DNA of 64,000 nt from the NCBI GenBank assembly GCA_050084985.1, contig JBITNC010000001.1, positions 103,788,001 to 103,852,000 of the forward strand, given 5' to 3'. This stretch comes from Nageia nagi. Its lineage: Eukaryota; Pinophyta. Every line of letters begins with the position of its first letter. Positions within the stretch are counted from its first letter, which is position 1. This document shows positions 1 to 11,169 of the stretch, in pieces. The position numbers and the translations under genes were made by a program. The notes under the pieces are model-generated. The model saw only the letters and a list, made by a program, of their open reading frames with translations, did no database searches and had not been told where the DNA came from.

Positions 1-70
1 ATAAGGTAGGAATCGAAAATAAGCATAAGGGAAATCTTCTAGGACATAGAGGAAGTTTGAGCCATTGGGA
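1..70. other. Flank of element C
   Basis: This short stretch lies before the left LTR of the chromovirus. I see no coding signal. Its last five bases, TGGGA at 66-70, pair with TGGGG at 33,899-33,903 as the target duplication of the large element. The host sequence should therefore continue at 33,904, where a gypsy protease remnant is found. Confidence 0.5.
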
Positions 71-2412
71 TGTAATGCTTCACCTAATACCAACTCCACA
101 AAATCCTAAAATTTTATATCTTTTTTGTTTTTAATTTAAACACTTGAATGGTCTAGTAATGGACAAGGTGATCAACATGAGCATGGAAACACTGATAGCT
201 AATCAACACCCACATGGCAAGATTGGTCAGATCAGATAAAATAACCTTAATTAGAAGTATTATGGTATTCATTTCTTAATGCTCACCTCATTTGAATATG
301 TCATATAGGTGATCCCACCATTTCTATTCATTAACTATACAATAGACATTCTAGTCATGATGTAGTTGTTTCCTACTTGGGGCCCATATTTCCAAAGAGA
401 ATACTCATCCATAAGTTTATGCATATTTTTTTGATGGTAATCCTCTTATTTATAGGTGTAGATATATTTTCCTATGTAATCCTTGATATGAAATAGATAA
501 GAATAAACACCTAGTTACTAAACTGCAAGCAGTATCACTACTAGTTACCTTTGCCAAGTAACTGTAGTTTTATCGACTGCTACCCTCATCTGATAACCTA
601 TCAAGGATATGAGACATTAGCTTGACCAAATCTATTGGTTAGTCTCACCATGATGTTTGACATTCTCATGCCCATATCTTGGAGAGCCATAGATATTAGA
701 ATAATACCCTAGAGTGGTGTTTTTATTCTAATAAATTTAAAAGCAAGATTATAAAGAAAATCATCCCCACACTAATGTCCCTATAAATATTTGGTCCCAA
801 ATCATTTATTATATTTTCTAGGTTTCATGCTTGAATCAAGTAGTAGGATATTATTATAATATTATTAAATGCAAATAAATCACCTTTCACATTAATAGTC
901 ATGTTTGATAAAAAAATAGTAAATTCATCAAAAGTGCATAAGAAATTTCAAACAATCTTTTTCATGAAGCCACCCAAGAATATTTAATAGTACTTTACTA
1001 TAATTGTCCCATATGCATGATGCAATGTAAAGAATGTTATTTTAAAAGTACATCACATGCCATAGTCTAATAACAAGCCATGAGATGTTGCTAAAAGTAG
1101 CCACTTTTATCAAGGAAGTAGGGCATAAAGTATAACATACTCAGGGAATATATTTTGGTTATCATCTTGCGAACTTAAAAAAATAAAGTATTTGAATAAG
1201 ATTTATTTCTATATTAATCTCTTAATTATTTATGAATCCATATTCCTTAGCTCTTAGATAATTAATTTATTTTTATACACATCATATCCTTTTATTAACT
1301 TCTATCTTGGTTTGAGGTCTCCATGCACTTTTATTTTCATTATAGGGTTTTAGTCCCATGATTAGGTTCTCTTGTAAGATCACCTAAAACCCTAATATTT
1401 TATCTAAGCTTAAGCTAAGTACCCAACATTATCATTCTAAGTAACTCACTTCAAAATAACACATGCCTTTGTCATTTTAATCTTTCATGGATGTATATTT
1501 TCTTACTCACAACACCAACATTTATTTATCTTAATGTTTATTGGCATAATGAGATATTTATTATTTTATATCCCCTTATCTTTCATTAATTATAACAAGA
1601 GATTTTCCCCTTCATTATCATATCAACCATGTGTCATAATAGGGTTCCATATTTTATTGTAATCATATTAGGTTAGGTAGTGTAATATTTACTATGTGCT
1701 TCCAAATAGCTAACTTCATATGAGCATACTAGTGTTATTGTTCCATCTTTCATGATATTGTTTATAGTCTTGTAAATTATTTAGATACATTTACAAACAT
1801 TAAATAGGATGAGACAAATCAAACTTGGATCTTGTATTATTACAATTGACTTACATATGCATAATGGATGCTAAGGCTATCTTTATTAATACATAGATTA
1901 GTACTTACATTTGTTTTACAATTGACTATATAATAATGGGTAATAAATTTATTCCATATTTCATGATGATAGCAATACATCAAGACTAGAGTAACCCTAA
2001 TTTGTACATCATAGAGTATGAGGCAATTAATTACATGTGGTTTCCCATACAATCAACATAGGGAGTTTAAATCATAGCTTTGTATAGATATATCATAGAA
2101 GGTATTTATTACATATTTTTCCTCTTGTTATAGCTTCTTGTCATCTTCACCTTTCATGTTCCTCCCAAGGATTGAAGACTTGTTGGATGAAAGTAATAGG
2201 AAGGATTTTAGCGTTATTGAGGATCAAGACAACTCTTTTCATGACCATGTGAATCATACCCTAAATGCATCACAACTCAATTTCTTTTTCACATACAAGT
2301 AATCTATAATTGACATTAAATACCTAATTTATTTACCTCAAGAGGTTTTATGTTCCTCCTAAAACATTAATATGTTTAATATTAATATGACATAGGATAA
2401 TACATTAGATGA

Positions 2413-3069
2413 TGTAGACCCAAAATAATGCATAAAATTATTAATGGGGGTTAATTAATGCACTATTAGGACTACTTAATTTTATTGATATATATATGGA
2501 ATATGATAGTAATGATTAAAGGGCATACATGTTCATTTTATCCTAATTACATGTTCAATGAATTAACAATATCCTACATTGGAAACAAACATGCATTCAT
2601 ATAATTGCACACTACTAGCAACCTAAATGAAGCATCCTAATAATGACATGGAAGATGTCAAATTACAATTGGGACAAAATAATATGAATATGAGAAAATG
2701 AAATAATCATAAAATAAGATGCATAAGTTATAACTTATGAATAATATTTGTGCATAATAGAGTGATGTAACATGTGCTATAATCTCTCTAGAATCCTCCT
2801 CATATTCATTTTTCCATCCTTGACCTCCTCTTCTCTAGAGATGATCCCTCTCCCCTTTTGAGGTCATCAATTGATGCCTTTATATAGGATATAATTTTAT
2901 ATTACTTTGATATTTTTGACCCCTTGTACATGCCACAAGGGTCCATTAGATATATTACATAGGTTTATCATGACTTAAGGTATTATTTAACCCCTTTTTA
3001 CATAATACATCATTAAGGATCTAAAATGAATTATTTAATAAATAATAATTCAATTTTTAGGTATCTATA
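2413..3069 (-). repeat. 3' LTR of element A
   Basis: This 657-bp LTR starts TGTAGACCC and is paired with 7,253-7,903. Long stretches, such as the one around 2,535-2,565, are the same in both copies. It also aligns with both LTRs of element B over much of its length. The terminal CA has become TA. Confidence 0.82.
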
Positions 3070-3087
3070 TTTGCCCCTCTTTTGAGG
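3070..3087 (-). other. Polypurine tract of element A
   Basis: Read on the minus strand, the bases next to the LTR are CCTCAAAAGAGGGGCAAA. A purine run here primes plus-strand DNA synthesis in LTR retrotransposons. The equivalent site in element B lies at 50,580-50,597. Confidence 0.65.
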
Positions 3088-3640
3088 TGTTATTGAAGTA
3101 ATGAAATTACATGTCCAAAGAAGAAGTGTAGAATTTTTTTTTTAGAAATTTGAACTCTTTGTTGCACTACCCCTTGTTGGTTATGATGATGTGGAATGAT
3201 GATGATGAGGGTCCATTGTTGCCCCCTTTTGAATTGGATGCCCTAGGAAAGGTACTTGAATGGTGCAACCAAGAAAAAATCTAATGAAGATTCTCTCTCC
3301 AGGAATGATGTTCTATAGATGATGGAAATGACTATGCTATTAGGTAGTTGTATGGTCCCATATCCAATTTTGGAGATGAAAGATGTGTTTTTTTCCCTTA
3401 TACTACTTCAACTATGAATCTGGTCAATCCATCATTTTAGATACTCAATAACCATTCACACTTACATCCATGCCTTAAAATAGAGAGGATTCACTTTGAG
3501 TGAGATGAAATAATGATGAAAAGGATATTGGTGGTGGTGTAGGGAATAGTGTACACACCACTACTGGTGTGGAATTCTATTATTTTTCTTCCACTCTTTA
3601 GGATGTAGATACTTGCAATGAATTATTATTCATAGAAATA
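3088..3640. other. Element A 3' untranslated region
   Basis: No coding region is seen. The sequence is similar, in the same order, to 50,600-51,130 of element B, including the block around 3,200-3,260 with GAGGGTCC and the CCCCTTTTG motif. Conservation between a non-coding and a coding family member suggests a region needed in cis, for example for packaging or RNA processing; that role is inference. Confidence 0.55.
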
Positions 3641-3649
3641 GAATGGATG

Positions 3650-4195
3650 CACAATGATTTGTGTCATCCATTGATGATGAGTCAATGTTAGTAATCTACT
3701 AATAGCTACATCATTAATTTATCTTTTAAGTGAGTGAACTCTCACTAGCCATATCGATATCCATTGATGATCATACATTTTACTTCTATGATTTGAAGAT
3801 ATTATGCTTTGGATTTGTTCAAAGAAAAACCATGTGGATACATAGTAAGTTGCATCATCCATTAGATATGATCCAATGTCAAAACTTTCTCATAGTTGCA
3901 TCATTAGTTTACTTTTAAGTGGTGAACTCTCACTAGCCATCATTGACCATCTGCAATCATATGTTTTCTATCTATGACCTAAAAATATTATGCTTTGTAT
4001 AGGTTCAAATCAAAAACCATATAGATACATAGTAAGTTGTATCATCCATTTATGATGATTCAATGTCAACAACTTGCTAATGGTTGCATCATTGATTTAC
4101 TTTTAAGTGAGTGAACTCTAACTATCCATGTCATTGGCCATTAGTGGTCATATATTTTATGTTTATGACTTGAAGACATTATTTTATCCTTGTGA
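3650..4195. repeat. Three tandem ~190-bp units with a hairpin motif
   Basis: Three imperfect tandem units start near 3,655, 3,847 and 4,034. Each holds a CATCCATT...GATGA block, then AGTGAG-TGAACT-CTCACT, then a TATGATTTGAAGATATTATGC-like block. The AGTGAG and CTCACT halves are inverse complements and can pair as a six-base stem. They lie at 3,729-3,746, at 3,918-3,934 (one base lost) and at 4,106-4,123 (one change). Two units of the same kind lie at the same place in element B (51,137-51,500). Confidence 0.75.
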
Positions 4196-4436
4196 AAGGT
4201 GACTAATTATTGCCAATCATACCCCTCTAGATAACTATGGTACAAAATAACATAAACTTGCATTAATCACATCCATGAAAGAGTAAGCAATGTAAATAGT
4301 AAGGATGAATTATAATATTTAGATGTTTTTACTATAATCAATGCCTACCATAGTGATATAAAGTATGATACATAGACTAATGTGACACATGATGCATAGC
4401 CTATAGATCATGTTTGAATGACTCACACTAGTGATG

Positions 4437-4921
4437 TGATGCATGCGTTGCTGGGGTCGTAACTTTTGATCCGGATGTCGTTTTGCTCCAAATTTTTAAC
4501 CGTAGCCTTGTGACGATTTTCTGAATATGGGAGTTTGCTAGAACTGCCATACCCAAAAAATGCTATTTTTAAGACCTGATTCATCCATCTAAGGTCCTAA
4601 AAATAGGCTTTTTTAAGAGCACTTCTGATTTTTAGGCTTTTTTGCATGTTGCGGCTTTAATAACTCTTGTTTTTCTTTTAGTTAAGGGTTGGTATTTTAG
4701 ATATTGCTTAATTCGTGTACAAGGAATGCGCATGCAAATTTTGGGCGTAATCTGACTCATTCTAATTTTTTAGCCTTTTTGTTGCTATTTAAAAAGGATT
4801 GTATTCTCTTGGAGAAGGTGGTGGATTCAGGAATAAGAAGAGTATTTAGTCCAGATTTCTTCTGTATATTCTGTAATTGGATTTCAATTTCTGTTTTCCT
4901 TTTACAGCTGGATTCACATCA
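4437..4921. mobile_element. Solo LTR inserted in element A
   Basis: A 485-bp block begins TGATGCATGCG and ends TTCACATCA. It has inverted ends TGATG/CATCA and is flanked on both sides by the 5-bp duplication TGATG (4,432-4,436 and 4,922-4,926). It keeps several CpG sites (4,457-4,530 and 4,726-4,750) in a region that has otherwise lost them. A TATA-like TATTTAAAAAGG lies near 4,787. I see no internal region, so it is most simply a solo LTR left by recombination. Its family is not recognised. The TSD and the inverted end share the same bases, so the exact edge could shift by five. Confidence 0.65.
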
Positions 4922-4926
4922 TGATG

Positions 4927-7252
4927 TCCTCCCATATTTGCTCACAGAAGACCATGGCATTGGAATAATTGTCAATATACAAATAAATTATCAATGTACC
5001 ATATATTCAATTAATCATTAGCCTTTCATTTTAATATATCATTTTACATGAATTTTTAATATAAATCCATGCCATTCGCAATGTGGTATGCCTAAAATTG
5101 TATAATCATATTTTCAACAATTTTGATCTGTATAAATAAAATATTGTATATGCATGAAAGAATCATAGAAATGAGTAGACATTCAATGAAATTTCAAAAT
5201 AACCCATTTACAAAATTATTTGTAGTAATTTCACACTACTATTAGCATGAGATTTTCTATATCAAGTGCAAAAATTTGAAAGTAATCATCCATATCATTT
5301 TACATTGCTTCTAAATAAAATAACATTACCAATTGCCATAAAAATTTTAAGATAAAGAATGAACTACCAATATGTGATCATATATTCAATTTGTCTATAC
5401 AATGATGATATCATTTAAGAGGAAGAATCCATTCAATTGGCACTAAAAATAACAATTCAGATATTTAATACAATGCAACATTTTATAGACAATGCCATAA
5501 GGCTATATTATACTAGATTTTAATGAATACAATGGCCCTAAATTTTATTAGTAAAACATGCATTTTATTTGAAATATCAATAATAAGAATAGCATATGCA
5601 ATGTTCACTTTTCATACTAGATAGTCAAAGAAAATATAGTGGTCTTAATTCATCAATGAAAATTTTGCAATGAAGAGCATAAATAATAGCAAAACATATG
5701 AGATGAGATACCTTACCTTTACTTAGCTTTGTGCCCCATGCATGGGCAATTTTTGTACTTTACAATTATGAATTATGAATTTTGGCCTTTTGATTTTCAA
5801 TATCTTATTTCCATCATGCCCCCAGCTAAAATTAAAATTACCCCAAGCTAAAACTAAAATTGCCCCCAACTAAGGCTATATCCACTCTTTCTTTATTTTT
5901 TGTGTGTATTTTGTTTTGGTTATGAAATGAAACTAATATGGGATGCAATCACTAGACCCATGACATACAACCTACATGAAATGCATCCTATATGATATAC
6001 AAAATTTAGAAACTATAGTACATTAGGGGGTGGTGGAACCCCCATCAGTTTAGCAAATTTTGCTATCAAAAGTAATATTTTTTTATTCATGTTATCTTTA
6101 CCTTGGGCTACTATTATCTCACAAAGACCAATACATTCTAGTTGTACCTTTGGGATAAATGTGTTGAATTCTAGCAAATACTTAGTAAGAAATGTAATCT
6201 TGAATAGATAATTGTCAAAAGGCCAACCTTTCTATTTTATATATTCTTGTGACTGAAGCCCAACTAAATCCAACTAAACTAAAATTTTTCCTTTGTTTGT
6301 TTGACTAGCTAGATGTGTAGAACATGAACCATTATTTTCATGCTATTGGTGGTCTTCATGTAGTATGGCATGCCATTGATGGAATGCTTCCTCATCATAG
6401 TTGTTCTAGAATTTTAGAATTTAATTTTTGAATGCAATATCATTCATTTCAAACTTTTCCATAGCATCCAAATTTAAATATGCATCATAATCAAATTCAG
6501 CCATATAATCATCATAAATAACTTTATCATGCACTCAATTTGCCATAAGACTTGGCATACCATCATTCACAATAGTCAAGCATGAATTTGATAAACTTAA
6601 TTCATAAAAAGGTTTTCTATTATGCATAACATCCATTTCTTGTTTAGGAGGAGGTGCAAATAAATTACTTATCACATTCAAACATTCAAAAAAACCATAT
6701 TTAAATGCCTTATCCATGAGAGAATGAAAGAAGATGCAAAAAACATTTTTAAATTAAAACCTCTAGAAATATTGATAAAATGCATACAAAGGGCTCAAAA
6801 AAGTTCCCTACTATTATGAATTATGGGTTTGGCAAGTTTTTAGCATAAAAAAGTCACCAAATAGTTGCAAAATGCCTTCAAATTGTATGATTTTTCAAGG
6901 TGACATTTTCTACAACAATATTTTCAAAATCACTTGAAATATGCAAATCAAGACCTAGAAAAATTAAAAAAAAACTTCCAAATTATATTTATCTATGGTT
7001 TGGAAAAAGCTTTCTAATGATAAATCTCATCAAATTGAAGAAAATGACCTTCAAAAACTAGGGTTTTCTATAGTGTTGTTTTTTAGGAAAATAATTTTAT
7101 TTGAAGTAATAAAAATTTTTAAATTGAAGAAAAGTTAAAGTAACCAAAAAGAAAACTAAAACCAAGGGTTTCTAATACAAGAATACTTAGAATAAATAAT
7201 GCCCTAAAATAAAAATTATAGGGTTTGTAAGAATAATCAGGATTCACCAAAA
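4927..7252. other. Element A interior, no recognised gene
   Basis: The AT-rich sequence has only short ORFs. One on the minus strand at 6,535-6,717 (60 codons) lies where gag would start in a coding relative, but it shows no gag motif. The last bases next to the right LTR (7,229-7,252, minus strand TTTTGGTGAATCCTGATT) resemble the leader of element B at 57,849-57,873 and probably include the primer binding site. I cannot name the tRNA. Confidence 0.5.
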
Positions 7253-7903
7253 TGTAGACTCAAATTAATACATATAATTATTAATGGGGTTAATTAATGC
7301 AGTATTAGGACTACTTAGTTTTATTGCCATATATCTAGAATATGAGAATAATGATTAAAATGGAATACATGTTCATTTTATCCTAATTACATGTTCAATG
7401 AATTAATGAAATCATACATTAAAAATAAATATGCATTCATACAATCACATGACGTTGGTGGTCTAAATGAGGCATGTCGCTAATGGCATGGAAGAAGTAA
7501 AATTACAAGTGCAAAAAGTAATATGAAGATGAGTGAATGAAATAATAATTAAATAACATGCATAATATATAACTTACAAATAATATTTGCACATAATAGA
7601 GTGATGTAACATGTGCTAGAATCTCTCTAGAATCATCATTTTTTTTCCCCATCCTTGACCTCCTCTTCTTCGGAGATGATCCCTCTCCCCCCTTAAGGTC
7701 ATGAATTTATGCCTTTAAATAGGATACAAGTTTACATGACTTTAATCTTTTTCACCCCTTGTACATGCCATAAGGGTGCAATAGATATATTACATAGATT
7801 TATCATGACTTAGGGTATTATTTAACCCCTTTTTACACAATACATCATTGAGGCTATAAAATGAATCATCTAACAAATAATAATTCATTTTTAGGCATCT
7901 ACA
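7253..7903 (-). repeat. 5' LTR of element A
   Basis: This 651-bp partner of 2,413-3,069 starts TGTAGACTC and ends GGCATCTACA. It keeps the terminal TG...CA that the other copy has partly lost. The flanking GATGA duplication starts at 7,904. Confidence 0.82.
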
Positions 7904-8525
7904 GATGATGTTAAAATAATTTACAAGACATGAATGTAATATGGAATTGAGGATAATATCACTTCTCATACTTTGCATTTGACTCATAATTTATCAATAT
8001 TTTATGATGGGATTATTTGCTTATCCCAGGTAACTTTTGAGATATAGTATGAGGGTTTCTACCTACAAAACTAGGTGAAATATGTTGAAAATCCCACTCA
8101 GTGAATTTTACATGTAAATCCTTTTCTAGAGTAGGTAATATACAATTTTAAATGTCTTAGACTAAATTTCTTACACCAATGGATCCTCATAGGTCTAGGA
8201 AAGAATAAGAGAGGGAGAATATATAGAAATGAATGTAGATTATGTATTAGGTTGCATAAGCTAAAACTAAGATAGGAAGAGTATTGTAAAAATATTTCCA
8301 TGCAATCTCATTGTAAGGATAGCTATGGGTATTATAAGTAAATGACCTCATTCTAGATTATTTGTTGGGCTCAAGACTTGATACCCTACTTCTCGATTAT
8401 CAAAAAAAAGTCTTCTCTAGCACTACTAATTTCCCTTAGCAATGGAAGAGAGTGGATGATGAAAACCTATGATGGTAGGATTTAAAGTTCCCAATCATTC
8501 CTTCTAGGTTTTCCAAGTGGATTTC

Positions 8526-8545
8526 AAAAAAAAAAAAAAAAAAAA
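8526..8545. repeat. Poly(A) run
   Basis: A homopolymer of about 20 A lies inside the left LTR of element C. The matching site in the right LTR (about 19,264) has only a short A run, so this grew in one copy after insertion. Confidence 0.6.
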
Positions 8546-9038
8546 TTGAGGTGATCTTAGAGTAAGCAATGCCAAAACCAACTGTGAAAAGATATTCAGT
8601 AGCAATCTAGAGCTCTTTTCTTAGTACAAAAAGGAACTCATGCTCTAGCAAAGTAATACTTTAGTGAATATTCATGCTACATAATAGTGCAATCACATAG
8701 ATGTGCTAGTACTTGAAAGGCCTTCAAAATGGCCATGGCATGATTCACTATGATGCAAGCAGGGATATGGACTTGTCAAATAAATATATGTGGCATATCA
8801 TACAATGTTTTTTTATTTACTTATTACTACCATTTCAAAATAAAATAACTAATTTAAAATAAATTATTTACCCCTTCTCCTATCACATTTATACAAAGTA
8901 TACCTTATATTCACATGCAAAAGTATCAAACCATTACTATGTCTCTTAAAAGGTACAAAATAATGTAAGTTAGAAATAATAAAGAGCCTTATTATTATTA
9001 TCATAAACTTTTAAATAAGTAATCCATCCTCAAAATAA

Positions 9039-10000
9039 ACTTAAAATTCTTCTTTTGGCCAAAAAGTGGAAGTTTTTCATTAATTTTTGGGTTTTCTCAT
9101 ACTTCATCTCAAATTTTGAAGCACTTAGAGTACAATTCTTGAGAAAGGTCACCTGGAAAAAAATGTAGTTCTTGAATTTTAGTTTTCAAATATGTAATTT
9201 ATTTTAATACCTATATGATAGAAATTAATATTTAGTAGGAATGTTTAAAATCCATTATTCAAAAAATATTATTTTAGAACCATTTCCCCATTGTGTCCAA
9301 CAAGCATAATTGGACCTAAATTAATATATATTTTAAAATATTTTCGGGTAAATATACATAAGAAAGTAAATATTATGGAGGATATTCATTTGTATTTTTA
9401 TCATGAATATTTTATTTTTTATTGACCATTATTACCATTTCAAAAAATCGCTCGTGTTCGATAGGTATAATTTGACCTAAACTTATCATTTTTAATTTGT
9501 TTTTTATTTTTTTATGTTATGAAGAATTGTATGTAGATTATGCATATGTATAATTTTTTACAACTCTAAAAAAATAAAAAGTTATTAAAAAATAAAAAAT
9601 CCACTATTAAAAAATACAATTTTAGGACCATACCCATCATGTCCATCGAGTATAATTGGACCTAAATTAAAATCATTTTTTAAATCCTTTTTGTTAAAGA
9701 TACCTAAGACACTATATATTGTGGAGGATATTTTTTTCAATTTTTTCATGAATATTTTATTTTTAATCGGCCATGAATATTATTTCAAAAAAATGAAGAT
9801 GTTTAGCAAGCATAATTTGAGCAAAACTTATCATTTTTAATTTATTTTTTATTTAACTTGTGAAGAATTGTATGCAGATTGTGCACATATATGTTTTTTC
9901 ATAATTCAAAAAAAAATAGAAAGTTATCAAACAAACACAAAAACCTAGTAGTTCATAATACTTCCTCCAAAGTAGGACTCATCTTCTTGCACTTAAAATT
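9039..10000. repeat. ~950-bp LTR indel with a two-unit tandem repeat
   Basis: ACTTAAAATT occurs at 9,039-9,048 and again at 9,991-10,000, and the sequence between is missing from the right LTR at about 19,770. The block holds two diverged units of about 341-346 bp. For example, ATAATTGGACCTAAATTA lies near 9,306 and again near 9,652, and GAAGAATTGTATG lies near 9,521 and again near 9,862. Either it inserted in the left copy with a 10-bp target duplication, or the right copy lost it between short direct repeats. I found no terminal inverted repeats, so loss is at least as likely. Confidence 0.6.
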
Positions 10001-11085
10001 GTTCAAATAAAACTCAAAGTTTAGACTAAGAATTTTAGCAGTAATGGCTAAAATGTTAGAAAAACACCTAGACTTATGATTGGATAAATAAGAAGGGAGA
10101 GAAATTGCTTCTTGCATAAGTCTCAAGACCAATATTTTGGGAAGAGGGCATGAGTGTATGGATGATAACCTTTCTCTAAAGGATCTCCTAAGTATTTATA
10201 TCCAAAGCTTGGTATATTTTATACAAAAAATTAACTACTTTTCTACCTCAACATTTTTGTTCATAGGTGATAGGATGGCTTATTATTTTATGGTAGGATT
10301 TTGATAAAAAAAATTTATAAGTCCCAAGTCCTACAAATATTTGGCACACCTCATGCTAGGCACTAAAATGTATGGAAAATGTTTATCAATTATTTTACAC
10401 ACCTAACATAAAATACCAAAATGTATGGAGATAGTTCCTCCACTATTTTTACAAAATACCAAAATAGCCTATCACCTACTGTAAAATACCAAAATAGTCC
10501 CTCATACCTGAATTTATTTTCACCTAAGCATAAAATTTGTTATTCGTAAAAAATAAAATTCTTTGGTGAAAAACTCAAATTTAAATATCTAGAATATTCC
10601 TTGCAACATTGAAGAATAGTTAACTAATTTTTCAAAGCAATATAGGAGTGTACATCAAATATTTTAGCACATAAGTTTACCTAAGGAGATTCCCCATCCT
10701 GTAAGGTAAATTTTTTTAGTGTATACAAGAACATCTTACTCATCATAACGATCGAATACAATACACATTAATTATGATATGCAACTATATGATTTACGAA
10801 GGTCCCTATGAGCTATCAGCCAATCAACAAAAATCATTTCCTCTCTCCTACCAATCCATTCCTATAACCAAATCATCTTTGGTTCCTTGGGATCTTCAAC
10901 TTGACTCCCATGCTAAGTCAAACTGTAACTTATTTCACAATAATCTAGAAGTTAGCATCAAATCGATACAAATATTACATATAATCATTCACAATTAGTC
11001 ATCTCATAACATAAATAGTCTCGAGCATATTCAAATTCACGAAGGCATTTGAGTGATAATAAGTGCAATTAGGTAGGTCATTACA

Positions 11086-11105
11086 TACTACCCCCCTTAA
11101 AAAGG
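11086..11105 (-). other. Polypurine tract of element C
   Basis: The minus-strand sequence CTTTTTAAGGGGGGTAGTA directly precedes the left LTR edge at 11,085. A purine tract in this place confirms the minus orientation and marks the 3' end of the internal region. Confidence 0.7.
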
Positions 11106-11169
11106 AATACAGTACCCTATGTTCTTAAATACAAATAATATATTTTAATAATATTTTACATAATTACTT

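Larger units (their letters stand above)
2413..7903 (-). mobile_element. Non-autonomous LTR retrotransposon (element A, LARD-like)
   Basis: LTRs at 2,413-3,069 and 7,253-7,903 begin TGTAGAC and end in CTATA or CTACA. A perfect 5-bp target duplication, GATGA, lies at 2,408-2,412 and 7,904-7,908. The purine-rich tract on the minus strand beside the left LTR (3,070-3,087) sets the orientation. Joining the flanks restores sequence that matches 18,650-18,680 in the other LTR of element C, which is an independent empty-site proof. The interior has no gag or pol similarity that I can recognise, only short ORFs. The LTRs, PPT and leader resemble those of element B at 49,963-58,508, so A is best read as a non-coding member of that family that borrowed its enzymes. 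Confidence 0.85.
71..11085 (-). repeat. 3' LTR of element C, split by element A
   Basis: This copy starts TGTAATGCTTCACC and ends GGTCATTACA just before the PPT. Without element A it is about 5.5 kb. It aligns along its length with the right copy, although the two have diverged a good deal. Two length differences stand out. The left copy lacks about 600 bp found at 18,005-18,620 of the right one, and it has about 950 bp (9,049-10,000) missing from the right one at 19,770. LTRs of plant Ty3 elements are usually shorter than the internal part; here each LTR is about as long as the internal region. Confidence 0.82.

Noticed and set aside
3650-4195. CRISPR-like spaced repeats
   Set aside because: The units are tandem ~190-bp repeats without unique spacers, inside a plant retrotransposon.
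4704-5021. 105-codon plus-strand ORF
   Set aside because: It crosses the right edge of the solo LTR (4,921) into element A, so it is a chance frame made by the insertion.
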